A stretch of 64,000 bases of DNA, taken from positions 1,555,568 through 1,619,567 of the forward strand of contig NZ_LMEE01000001.1 of NCBI RefSeq assembly GCF_001425305.1. The letters are read 5' to 3'. This document shows positions 39,936-48,210 of this stretch, one piece after another. Numbering within the stretch: position 1 is the stretch's first letter; each line of letters begins with the position of its first letter. A model generated the notes under the pieces. That model made no database searches, was not told the origin of the DNA, and saw only the letters and a program-made list of their open reading frames with translations. Position numbers and translations under genes: made by a program. Source of the DNA: Phenylobacterium sp. Root1290. Lineage in GTDB: Bacteria > Pseudomonadota > Alphaproteobacteria > Caulobacterales > Caulobacteraceae.

Positions 39936-42784
39936 TGCGCGTCGTCCCAGTTGGCGGCGGCGCGGGCCTCGACGACCAGCGGCACCGACAGCGCCACGGC
40001 CGGCTCGCCGGCGCGCTCCATGATCTTCTTCACGACGGCGATGGTGGCCTCAGCCTCTGCTTCTGGGGCCTCGAAGACCAGTTCGTCGTGCACCTGCAGC
40101 AGCATCCGGGCCTGCAGGCCGGCGGCCTTCAGCGCGCCCGGCATGCGGATCATCGCCCGGCGCATGACGTCGGCCGCCGCGCCCTGGATCGGGGCGTTGA
40201 TCGCCGCGCGGTCGCCGAAGGCGCGCTCGGCCTGCGACTTTGAGTTCACGGCCGGGATGTGGACCTTGCGGCCGAAGATCGTGGTCACGAAGCCCTGGGT
40301 GCGCGCCGCCTGCTTGGTGCGGTCCATGTAGGCGCGGATGCCGGGGAAGCGCTCGAAGTAGGTCTTGATATAGGCCCCGGCCTCGTCCTGCGGGATCGAG
40401 AGCTGGTTGGCGAGGCCGAAGGCCGAGATGCCGTAGACGATGCCGAAGTTGATCGCCTTGGCGCGGCGCCGGGTCTCGGACGGCATGCCCTCGATCGGCA
40501 CGCCGAACATCTCCGAGGCGGTGGCCGCGTGAATGTCGTGGCCCTCCATGAAGGCCTTCTTCAGCTGCGGGATGTCGCCGACGTGGGCGAGGATGCGCAG
40601 CTCGATCTGGCTGTAGTCGGCGCTGATCAGCACGTGGCCCGGCTCGGCGATGAAGGCCTTGCGGATGCGCCGGCCTTCCTCGGTGCGGATCGGGATGTTC
40701 TGCAGGTTCGGATCGGACGACGACAGCCGCCCGGTGGTGGTGGAGGCCAGGGCGTACGAGGTGTGCACCCGGCCGGTGCGCGGCGCGATCGCGGCGACCA
40801 GGTTGTCGGTATAGGTGCCCTTCAGCTTCGACAGCTGGCGCCAGTCCAGCAGCACCCGCGGCAGCTCGTGGCCCTGGGCGGCCAGATCCTCCAGCATCGA
40901 GGCGTCGGTCGAGGCCGCGCCGGTGGCGGTGGTGCGCCCGGAGGCCAGCCCCATCTCCTGGAACAGCAGCTCGCCGATCTGCTTGGGGCTGCCCAGGTTG
41001 AACGGACGCCCGGCGATCCGGTGCGCCTCGGCCTCCAGCTCGCCCATCCGCACCGAGAAGTCGTTGGAGAGCTTGCGCAGGGTCTCGGTGTCGACCTTGA
41101 TCCCCTCGTTCTCCATGGTCGCCAGCACCGGCGGCATGCCGCGCTCGAGGGTCTCGTAGACCGTCAGCAGGCCTTCGTGCGCCAGGCGCGGCCGAAGGTG
41201 CTGGTAGAGCCGCAGCGTGACGTCGGCGTCCTCGGCCGCGTAGCAGGTCGCCGGGTCCAGCGGCACGTGCTTGAAGCTCTTCTGAGATTTGCCGGTCCCG
41301 GTCACAGCCGAGAACTTGATCGGCTCGTGCTCCAGCCAGCGCTTGGAGAGCTCGTCCATGCCGTGGCTCTTATGCAGCCCGCCTTCCAGGGCGTAGCTGA
41401 TCAGCATGGTGTCTTCGATCGGCGCGACCTTGATCCCGTGGCGGTCGAGGACGGCGATATCGTACTTGGCGTTCTGCGCCACCTTCAGCACCGCCGGGTC
41501 TTCCAGCAGCGGCTTGAGCCGGGCGATCACTTCGTCCAGCGACAGCTGCTCGATGGCTTCCGGCGGCTCGAACTCCAGCCCGCCCGAGCTCTCGTTCTCG
41601 TGGCCGACGGGAATGTAGCAGGCCTCGCCGGGCGCCACGGCCAGGGACACGCCGCAGAGCGCCGCATTGGCCGAGGACAGGGCGTCGGTCTCGGTGTCGA
41701 AGGCCACGACGCCGACGGCCTTGGCGCGGGCGATCCAGGCGTCCAGCGTCGGCAGATCGCGCACGCAGACATAGTCGCTGGGGTTGATGGCCGTGGCCGC
41801 GGGCGCGGCCGGCCTGGGAGCCGGGGCCGCGGGCGCCGCCGCCGCGCCGCCGCCGGCGACCCGGCGGGCGAGAGTGCGGAACTCCATCTCCTCAAGGAAG
41901 GCGGCCAGTTCCTCGGCGTTGGGGTCGTCGACGACCAGGGCGTCGATCGGCTCGGGCAGGGGCGTGTCGCAGTCCAGGCGCACCAGTTCGCGGGAGAGAC
42001 GGATCTGGTCGGCGAACTCGATCAGGGTGTCGCGGCGCTTGGGCTGCTTGATCTCGCTGGCGCGGGCCAGCAGCGTGTCCAGGTCGCCATACTCGTTGAT
42101 CAGCAGGGCGGCGGTCTTGACGCCGATGCCCGGCGCGCCCGGCACGTTGTCGACGCTGTCGCCGCACAGGGCCTGGACGTCGACCACCTTGTCCGGCGGC
42201 ACGCCGAACTTCTCGATCACCTGTTCTCGGCCGATCTTCAGGTTCTTCATGGTGTCGAGCATCGACACCCGGTCCCCGACCAGCTGCATCAGGTCCTTGT
42301 CGGACGAGATGATCGTCACCTCGCCGCCGGCGTCGCGCACCTTGCAGGCATAGGCGGCGATCAGGTCGTCGGCCTCGTAGCCGGGCAGCTCCAGGCTGGG
42401 GATGCCGAATGCCCGCGTGGCGCGGCGCATCAGCGGGAACTGCGGGATCAGGTCCTCGGGCGGCGGCGGCCGGTGGGCCTTGTACTGATCGTAGAGCTTG
42501 TTGCGGAACGTCTTCTCCGAGTGGTCGAAGATCACCGCCAGGTGGGTCGGCGCCTCCGGCTGCGCCTTCATCTCGACCAGCAGCTTCCACAGCATGTTGC
42601 AGAAGCCGCTGATCGCCCCGATCGGCAGCCCGTCCGACTTGCGGGTCAGCGGCGGCAGCGCGTGGTAGGCGCGGAAGATGAAGCCCGACCCGTCGACCAG
42701 GTACAACCGCACGGCCGGGCCGTCCTGGGTCTGTTCGCGAGGGATGTCGGCGAGGGTCGGGGCGGCGAGGGGCGCGTCGGTCAT
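39932..42784 (-). CDS. polA: DNA polymerase I
   Basis: 950 residues. Three parts are visible: 5'-3' exonuclease (about 1-300, with DGSGFIFRAYHAL and GYEADDLIA), 3'-5' exonuclease with intact DxE (FDTETDAL near 360), and polymerase domain (about 560-950) with SADYSQIELR, RRRAKAINFGIVYGIS and the HDELVF catalytic motif. The proofreading motif is retained, which is not always so in relatives. A TATGTT element about nine bases before the start suggests an almost leaderless transcript. Fills gaps in lagging strand and repair synthesis. Confidence 0.97.
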   Translation of the reverse strand: MTDAPLAAPTLADIPREQTQDGPAVRLYLVDGSGFIFRAYHALPPLTRKSDGLPIGAISGFCNMLWKLLVEMKAQPEAPTHLAVIFDHSEKTFRNKLYDQYKAHRPPPPEDLIPQFPLMRRATRAFGIPSLELPGYEADDLIAAYACKVRDAGGEVTIISSDKDLMQLVGDRVSMLDTMKNLKIGREQVIEKFGVPPDKVVDVQALCGDSVDNVPGAPGIGVKTAALLINEYGDLDTLLARASEIKQPKRRDTLIEFADQIRLSRELVRLDCDTPLPEPIDALVVDDPNAEELAAFLEEMEFRTLARRVAGGGAAAAPAAPAPRPAAPAATAINPSDYVCVRDLPTLDAWIARAKAVGVVAFDTETDALSSANAALCGVSLAVAPGEACYIPVGHENESSGGLEFEPPEAIEQLSLDEVIARLKPLLEDPAVLKVAQNAKYDIAVLDRHGIKVAPIEDTMLISYALEGGLHKSHGMDELSKRWLEHEPIKFSAVTGTGKSQKSFKHVPLDPATCYAAEDADVTLRLYQHLRPRLAHEGLLTVYETLERGMPPVLATMENEGIKVDTETLRKLSNDFSVRMGELEAEAHRIAGRPFNLGSPKQIGELLFQEMGLASGRTTATGAASTDASMLEDLAAQGHELPRVLLDWRQLSKLKGTYTDNLVAAIAPRTGRVHTSYALASTTTGRLSSSDPNLQNIPIRTEEGRRIRKAFIAEPGHVLISADYSQIELRILAHVGDIPQLKKAFMEGHDIHAATASEMFGVPIEGMPSETRRRAKAINFGIVYGISAFGLANQLSIPQDEAGAYIKTYFERFPGIRAYMDRTKQAARTQGFVTTIFGRKVHIPAVNSKSQAERAFGDRAAINAPIQGAAADVMRRAMIRMPGALKAAGLQARMLLQVHDELVFEAPEAEAEATIAVVKKIMERAGEPAVALSVPLVVEARAAANWDDAH

Positions 42785-42930
42785 GGCGGGAACATAGGGT
42801 GCACGCGCGCGAAGGTCACCCCGCCCGCGCAGCTCACCGGCGCGATCGGCGATGGCGCGCGCGCGAGCCGTCCCGATGCCGCGAAATTTTAGATCGCGGC
42901 GTCAAAAGCGCGCGTTATGCGTAAAATCTG

Positions 42931-42952
42931 CAAAGTACAGACAAAGTACAGA
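42931..42952 (+). repeat. Perfect tandem 11-bp repeat in the polA/MHYT kinase promoter region
   Basis: CAAAGTACAGA occurs twice head to tail with no gap. The surrounding 150 bases are AT-rich for this genome. One helical turn of spacing would place both copies on the same DNA face. Confidence 0.8.
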
Positions 42953-43049
42953 ATTCAAGTGATCGCGCATCAGTTTTGTTGATCGGCGAGTAACTTCGAA
43001 TCAATACAATCGTGGAATGTCTATGTGATCGATTGGGGGCGCCTGGTTC

Positions 43050-45074
43050 GTGGAGATTCTCGGACTCTGCTTTAGCGGCGATATCCAGGGCGTCGCCACG
43101 CGCCATGACGGCGCGCTGGTCCTGATCTCCTACCTCGTGGCGGTGGTGGCCTCGTTCACCGCGCTGGACATGGCCGAGCGGCTCCATGCGACCCAGGGGC
43201 CGTCGCGCCGCTTCTGGCACCTGGGCGCGGCCCTGGTGCTGGGCGGCGGGGTCTGGTCGATGCACTTCATCGCCATGCTGGCCTACCGCACGCCGTTCCA
43301 GGTCGAATACGATCCGGGCCTGACCATCCTTTCGGGCGTGATCGCGACGCTCGCGACGGCCGGCGGACTGTCGGTGATCGCCGACGACGGCGGCTGGCGG
43401 CGCATCCTGGCCGGCGGCGCGCTGGTCGGGCTCGGCGTGGCGGTCATGCACTACATGGGCATGGAGGCCATGAGCGTGCCGGGCGAGGTCTATTACCGCC
43501 CGCAGCACTTCGGCCTGTCGGTGCTGATCGCGGTGGCGGCGGCGAGCATCGCCCTGTGGCTGGCGCTGCATCTGCGGACCACGCGCCAGCGCGCGGTGGC
43601 CGCAGTGGTCATGGCCGCGGCGATCTGCGGCATGCATTTCACCGGCATGGCCGGCACCGTCATCGTCGCCGGGCCAGGCCTGACGCAGGCCGACGACGGA
43701 CAGCTGGTGTCCGGCTCACTGCTTTCGGCGACCATCGTCGCCTGCACGGCCCTGATCCTCACCGTGGGCCTGATGTGCGCCTATATCGACCGCCGGCTGG
43801 AGGCGCGCTCGCTGGCCGAGGCCGAGCGCCTGCGCGCCGCGAACGGGCAGCTGGAGGAGTCCGTCCAGTCGCGGACGGTCGACCTGACGACGGCGTTGGC
43901 CGCGCTGGACGAGCAACGCCGACGGGCTGAGGAGGCCAACCGCGCCAAGTCGGACTTCCTGGCCAATATGAGTCACGAGCTGCGTACGCCGCTGAACGCG
44001 GTGATCGGTTTCGCCGACATCCTGCGCATGCGCGGCGAGCCGCTGACCGAGCGCCAGGGCGAAGCGGTCGACCAGATCCACGCCGCCGGCCGCCACCTGC
44101 TGGCCCTGATCGAGGAGGTGCTGGACTTCGCCAAGATCGAGAGCGGCAAGGTCTCGGTCTCGATCGAGGCGATCGACCCGCAGGAGGTGGCCCAGGCCCT
44201 GGCCGGGACCTTCAGGCCGATGGCGGACAAGGCCGGCATCTCGCTGAGCGTGGCCGACGCGGCCGGCGAGGTGGCGGTTCGCGCCGACCACCTGCGCCTC
44301 AAGCAGGTGCTGGCGAACCTGATCTCGAACGCCATCAAGTACAATCGCCCGCGCGGCGCGGTCGAGGTCGAGATCCGCGCGCTGGGCGACCGGGTGCGGA
44401 TCAGCGTCCGCGACACTGGCCTGGGCATTCCGGCCGGACGCATGGCCGACCTGTTCGAGCCGTTCGAGCGCCTTGGGCGCGAGGGCTCCGGGGTCGAGGG
44501 CGCGGGGCTTGGGCTGGCGCTGACCCGCCGGTTGGTGGAAGCCATGGGTGGGAAACTTGACGTTCAGAGCCTGGAAGGCGTCGGCTCGACCTTCATCGTC
44601 GACCTGCCCAGCGCCGAACCGGCCCAGGTCGCCACCCGCGCCGAGGATCGCCGCCAGGCCATGGCCGGCAAGGCTCCGGACGCGGTCGTGCTCTACATCG
44701 AGGACAACGCCTCAAATATCCGCCTGATGCGCCACATCGCCGACGCGCTCGGCAGCCTAGACCTGCACGTCGCCGAGCTGCCGATGGAGGGGCTGGAGCT
44801 GGCCGCCCGCCTGCGGCCCGACGTGATCCTGCTGGACATCAACTTACCAGGCATGGACGGCTTTGAGGTCAAGGCGCGGCTGGAGGCCGATCCGGCGACG
44901 CGCGACATCCCGGTCATCGCGATCTCGGCCAACGTGCTGGCCGAGACCGTGACCCGCGGCAAGACCTCCGGCTTCAACGGCTATCTGACCAAGCCGATCA
45001 ACATCGAGGCGCTGGTGGCGGCGATCACCGAGGCGGTCGAGCCGCCGCCGCAGCAGGGCGCGGTCAGCGCCTAG
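43050..45074 (+). CDS. MHYT-domain hybrid sensor histidine kinase
   Basis: 674 residues, GTG start at 43050. Seven membrane segments (about 20-250) contain three MHYT repeats: WSMHFIAM, AVMHYMGM and CGMHFTGM, thought to bind copper or sense oxygen/CO/NO. A coiled coil leads to HisKA with His309 in NMSHELRTP, an HATPase domain with SNAIKYN, DTGLGI and GAGLGLAL, and a receiver with Asp596 in LLDINLPGMDG. Phosphotransfer target unknown. No response regulator gene is adjacent. The upstream region is AT-rich with the tandem repeat. Confidence 0.93.
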   Translation: MEILGLCFSGDIQGVATRHDGALVLISYLVAVVASFTALDMAERLHATQGPSRRFWHLGAALVLGGGVWSMHFIAMLAYRTPFQVEYDPGLTILSGVIATLATAGGLSVIADDGGWRRILAGGALVGLGVAVMHYMGMEAMSVPGEVYYRPQHFGLSVLIAVAAASIALWLALHLRTTRQRAVAAVVMAAAICGMHFTGMAGTVIVAGPGLTQADDGQLVSGSLLSATIVACTALILTVGLMCAYIDRRLEARSLAEAERLRAANGQLEESVQSRTVDLTTALAALDEQRRRAEEANRAKSDFLANMSHELRTPLNAVIGFADILRMRGEPLTERQGEAVDQIHAAGRHLLALIEEVLDFAKIESGKVSVSIEAIDPQEVAQALAGTFRPMADKAGISLSVADAAGEVAVRADHLRLKQVLANLISNAIKYNRPRGAVEVEIRALGDRVRISVRDTGLGIPAGRMADLFEPFERLGREGSGVEGAGLGLALTRRLVEAMGGKLDVQSLEGVGSTFIVDLPSAEPAQVATRAEDRRQAMAGKAPDAVVLYIEDNASNIRLMRHIADALGSLDLHVAELPMEGLELAARLRPDVILLDINLPGMDGFEVKARLEADPATRDIPVIAISANVLAETVTRGKTSGFNGYLTKPINIEALVAAITEAVEPPPQQGAVSA

Positions 45075-45097
45075 CCGACCGGCTTGTCGAGGTCGGC
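45074..45097. terminator. Short hairpin between convergent genes
   Basis: GCCGACC pairs with GGTCGGC around a ten-base loop immediately after the MHYT kinase stop and before the convergent zinc-finger gene. No T tract is present. It may act as a weak bidirectional 3' end. Confidence 0.35.
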
Positions 45098-45119
45098 CGA
45101 AGCCAGCCGACGGGGGATG

Positions 45120-45422
45120 TCAGTGGCCGTGCGGGCCTTCGTAGACGCCGGGGGCCAGGCGTTCGTCCTCGGGGCCTTCCGAACCGTCGGGCAGCACGAA
45201 GCGGCGGTCGCAGTAGGGGCATTCGACGAAGGTCGCCTCGCCCATCTCCAGCCATACGCGCGGATGGCCCAGCGCGCCGCCGACGCCGTCGCAGGCGACC
45301 CGGCCCGAGCGCACGATCACCACTTCCGACGGCGGCAGGTCGGCGGTCTGCGCGCCCTTGGCGGGCATGGGCTCCAGTTGCGAGGAGCGGCCTTGGTCGG
45401 GAACGGGGGCTTTACGGGCCAT
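45120..45422 (-). CDS. Zinc-finger CHCC-type domain protein
   Basis: 100 residues from ATG 45422, with GGAGAG 10 bases upstream. The C-terminal half carries a zf-CHCC pattern: VACDG, GHPRVWLEMG, then ECPYCDRRFVL (Cys, His, Cys, Cys ligands), as in the complex I accessory protein NDUFS6 and many small alphaproteobacterial proteins. The N-terminal 35 residues are basic and probably disordered. No nuo genes are nearby, so a role in respiratory complex assembly is only a possibility. Confidence 0.85.
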   Translation of the reverse strand: MARKAPVPDQGRSSQLEPMPAKGAQTADLPPSEVVIVRSGRVACDGVGGALGHPRVWLEMGEATFVECPYCDRRFVLPDGSEGPEDERLAPGVYEGPHGH

Positions 45423-45526
45423 TCTTGAACTCTCCGGCGGCGGAAGCTTGGCGGATGCGCCGCACGCGCCTAGGTATCGGACCACGGCTTCGCCCGTCAA
45501 TGCACGCCCCGGACACAAAGAGACGC

Positions 45527-46465
45527 ATGGACCTACCTGAGTTCGCCATTGAGGCCGAAGGCGTCGTCAAGATCTACCCGGCGACCAAGACCGCCCCGCA
45601 GATGCACGCCCTGCGCGGCCTGGACCTGAAGATCCCGCGTGGATCGATCTTCGGGCTGCTGGGTCCGAACGGGGCCGGCAAGTCGACCTTCATCAACACC
45701 CTGGCCGGCCTGACCAAGAAGACGTCGGGCACGGTTCGGATCTGGGGCCGCGACATCGACCAGCGCCCCCGCGACGCCCGCGCCGCGATCGGCGTGGTGC
45801 CGCAGGAGATCGCCGCCGACCCGTTCTTCACCCCGCGCGAGTCGCTGGAAGTGCAGGCCGGGATGTACGGCGTGCCGCCGGCCGAGCGCCGGACGATGGA
45901 GCTGCTGAACGCGCTGGGCCTGGGCGACAAGGCCGGGGCCTATGTCCGCCAGCTGTCGGGCGGGATGAAGCGCCGCCTGATGGTGGCCAAGGCGATGGTG
46001 CACAATCCGCCGGTGCTGATCCTCGACGAGCCGACCGCCGGCGTCGATGTCGAGCTGCGCCGCCAGCTGTGGAACTATGTGGTCGAGCTGAACCGCAAGG
46101 GCGTGACCATCGTCCTGACGACCCACTATCTGGAAGAGGCGCAGGAGCTCTGCGACCAGATCGCCATCGTCAACCGCGGCGAGGTGGTGGCCTGCGAACC
46201 GACCTCCAGCCTGCTGCGCCGCCTGGACACCCGCAATGTCGTGGTGACTCCGGAGGAGCCGCTGCTGACGGCGCCCGACCTGCCCGGCTTCGAGACCAAG
46301 CCGCGGGCCGGCGGCGCCTTCCAGGTGACCTATCGCACCGGCCATTCGAGCGTCGAACAGGTGCTGGCCGCGGTGCGCGCCACGGGCCTGCACATCAAGG
46401 ACATCGCCACCGAGGACCCGGATCTGGAGGACGTCTTCGTCTCGCTGACCACGGCGGGCGCCTGA
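45527..46465 (+). CDS. ABC transporter ATP-binding protein
   Basis: 312 residues from ATG 45527 (a start at 45500 is possible). Walker A GPNGAGKST (about 46-54), signature LSGGMKRRL (about 145-153), Walker B LILDEPTAGVD, and switch His in TTHYLEEA. The long C-terminal part (about 240-312) resembles the extension of ABC-2 type exporters such as the drug/polysaccharide group. No permease gene is adjacent. The next feature is a tRNA gene, so the permease must be elsewhere or lost. Confidence 0.92.
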   Translation: MDLPEFAIEAEGVVKIYPATKTAPQMHALRGLDLKIPRGSIFGLLGPNGAGKSTFINTLAGLTKKTSGTVRIWGRDIDQRPRDARAAIGVVPQEIAADPFFTPRESLEVQAGMYGVPPAERRTMELLNALGLGDKAGAYVRQLSGGMKRRLMVAKAMVHNPPVLILDEPTAGVDVELRRQLWNYVVELNRKGVTIVLTTHYLEEAQELCDQIAIVNRGEVVACEPTSSLLRRLDTRNVVVTPEEPLLTAPDLPGFETKPRAGGAFQVTYRTGHSSVEQVLAAVRATGLHIKDIATEDPDLEDVFVSLTTAGA

Positions 46466-46515
46466 GCGCTTCCGTTTCGCCCAGGTTTCGGCTAGACAGC
46501 GCAACTCGCTCAAAC

Positions 46516-46592
46516 GCACCCGTAGCTCAGCTGGATAGAGCGTTGCCCTCCGAAGGCAAAGGTCACACGTTCGAATCGTGTCGGGTGCGCCA
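46516..46592 (+). tRNA. tRNA-Arg (anticodon CCG)
   Basis: 77 bases including an encoded CCA. Acceptor GCACCCG pairs with CGGGTGC, D-stem GCTC/GAGC, anticodon stem TTGCC/GGCAA with loop CTCCGAA (anticodon CCG at 46550-46552), and T arm ACACG-TTCGAAT-CGTGT. It reads CGG codons. tRNA genes of this kind often serve as integration sites, and an atypical gene follows directly. Confidence 0.97.
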
Positions 46593-46679
46593 GCGATTTC
46601 AATGACTTAGGTCCTCCGTGCAGCCGGTCTAGCAGGGTCAGGTCACCACCTACTCACTACCGCGGACTGTCGGATCACA

Positions 46680-48017
46680 ATGTCGTTGCCCTCCGCCCCA
46701 GCCATCGCAGGACCGATTGCCTTGCCGGCAGTGGGCGGCTTGACGGCCCCGATGCTTACCTCGCTGACAAATGCGCTCGGGGTTCCGCGGAATGTCTTGG
46801 CCGCCGACGACCAAATCGAGCACGCCTGGACGACACTGCCGCGCCTGATTGCCCAAATTCCGGTGGAGCACCGCTCAGAGACGCTGGTGCGAATGTGTGT
46901 TGCCGTTGCGACGGGCCTGTTCGACGCGGCGATCAACTACGCGTGGAACGCCGCCGTCGTCGAGCTGCGGGAAAAGGTGAGGCGGTTTGGCCTGGCCGTT
47001 GTTCCCCAGGTTACGAACAAGCCCTTCGACGAGCGCACGCTCGTCGAGCTAAAGGACGCCGACCTCCTGCAGCTCTGCTTGAAGCTGAACCTGATCTCCG
47101 AGGAGGGATATTTCTTCCTCGACCAGTGCCGTGACACCCGGAACAACTTCTCGGCCGCCCACCCCACCATGGGTGGTCTGGATGAGCACGAATTCATCGC
47201 GTTCCTGAACCGCTGTGCAAAGCACGCCCTGTCCAACGAACACAACCCGCGCGGGGTGGACATTCAGGGATTGATCGGTGCGGTGAAGGGCGCGCGGTTC
47301 ACCGCGCAGCAGGTTGATGCTTGGGCCGAGCGGCTGGCGCAAACCTTCGACGCGCAACGCGAGCTCCTCATCGGCACCCTCCACGGGATCTATTGCGACC
47401 CAGCATCCGGGGAGGAGGCAAGGGTCAACGCGCTCTCGATTTGCGAGCGCTTGGCCGCCAGCTTCAGTCCGAGAACCAAGTCAGATCTTGTTGACCGCCA
47501 TCAGGACTATTTGGCCAAGGGCGAGGAGGCTCGCCACAAGGCCTCGCAAGCTTTCTTCGAACGTCTTGGGTTGCTGGCGCTCCTCAGCGAGACCGAGCTT
47601 CACGCCTTGGTCACCTCCGCTGCTCGCAACCTGCTTTCGGTCCACAACGCCTACAACAACTTCTACAACGAGCCGCCTTTCGCGGAACGCCTCGCCGCCG
47701 TCACCGGTCAGAACCGCGTCCCTGAGACAGCGCAATACGAGTTCGTCCACGCGGTCGTGACCTGCGCGACGGGCAACCAGTGGGGCATTTCGAACGCGGC
47801 CATGGGTGATTACGAGAAGATGATCCGCTCATTCTCCCCGCAGGAGATCCGGATCATGCTGCAGCTCCTAGAGCAGAATACGATCGTACGCGCGCGGGTC
47901 ATGGCGCATGGGCGATGCCGGACACAATTCGCGCAACTCGTCCGGCTGCTCGACGGCTCCAGTGTGCCGACTTCGGCCCGGCAGGCTTACGAGGGCTGGC
48001 TGACGGTGCCGGTCTAG
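46680..48017 (+). CDS. Uncharacterised helical protein with an RNxxxxxH (HEPN-like) motif next to tRNA-Arg
   Basis: 445 residues, not assigned to a named family. Largely helical, no signal peptide or membrane segments. Residues 154-161 (R-N-N-F-S-A-A-H) fit the R-x4-6-H motif of HEPN RNases, preceded by the helix GYFFLDQCRDTR, and an earlier helix LFDAAINYAWNAAV (about 80-93) matches the first helix often seen in HEPN folds. The C-terminal 250 residues are helical and unrecognised. The ribosome site is weak. Codon choice is less GC-biased than neighbours (more TTG, ACA, CTT), suggesting transfer. It sits alone 87 bases after a tRNA. A role in defence or RNA cleavage is inference. Confidence 0.7.
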   Translation: MSLPSAPAIAGPIALPAVGGLTAPMLTSLTNALGVPRNVLAADDQIEHAWTTLPRLIAQIPVEHRSETLVRMCVAVATGLFDAAINYAWNAAVVELREKVRRFGLAVVPQVTNKPFDERTLVELKDADLLQLCLKLNLISEEGYFFLDQCRDTRNNFSAAHPTMGGLDEHEFIAFLNRCAKHALSNEHNPRGVDIQGLIGAVKGARFTAQQVDAWAERLAQTFDAQRELLIGTLHGIYCDPASGEEARVNALSICERLAASFSPRTKSDLVDRHQDYLAKGEEARHKASQAFFERLGLLALLSETELHALVTSAARNLLSVHNAYNNFYNEPPFAERLAAVTGQNRVPETAQYEFVHAVVTCATGNQWGISNAAMGDYEKMIRSFSPQEIRIMLQLLEQNTIVRARVMAHGRCRTQFAQLVRLLDGSSVPTSARQAYEGWLTVPV

Positions 48018-48031
48018 GTAGCGCAAGGAAA

Positions 48032-48055
48032 AGCCGCGCTCGATTGAGCGTGGCT
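48032..48055 (+). terminator. Hairpin after the HEPN-like gene
   Basis: AGCCGCGCTC pairs with GAGCGTGGCT (one G-T wobble) around a GATT loop, 14 bases after the stop. No T tract. The remaining 155 bases up to the next gene hold nothing recognisable, and no copy of the tRNA 3' end was found there. Confidence 0.45.
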
Positions 48056-48210
48056 CCATAATCATCGAGCGGACGGACGGCCGGCTATCCTCAAAGCCGA
48101 GCGTGCGTAGTTGCGGGGACTTGCGGCCTTCATGCCCGGCCCTACTATGCGGCTGACCCAGCTCAAGGCGTGTCGTCAGCCCCGACGACCGGTCCAGGCC
48201 GTGCTCGACG

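Noticed and set aside
48018..48210. Search for a copy of the tRNA-Arg 3' end that would mark an attachment site
   Set aside because: No match to the T arm and acceptor sequence was found, and no integrase gene is present, so an intact island is not supported.
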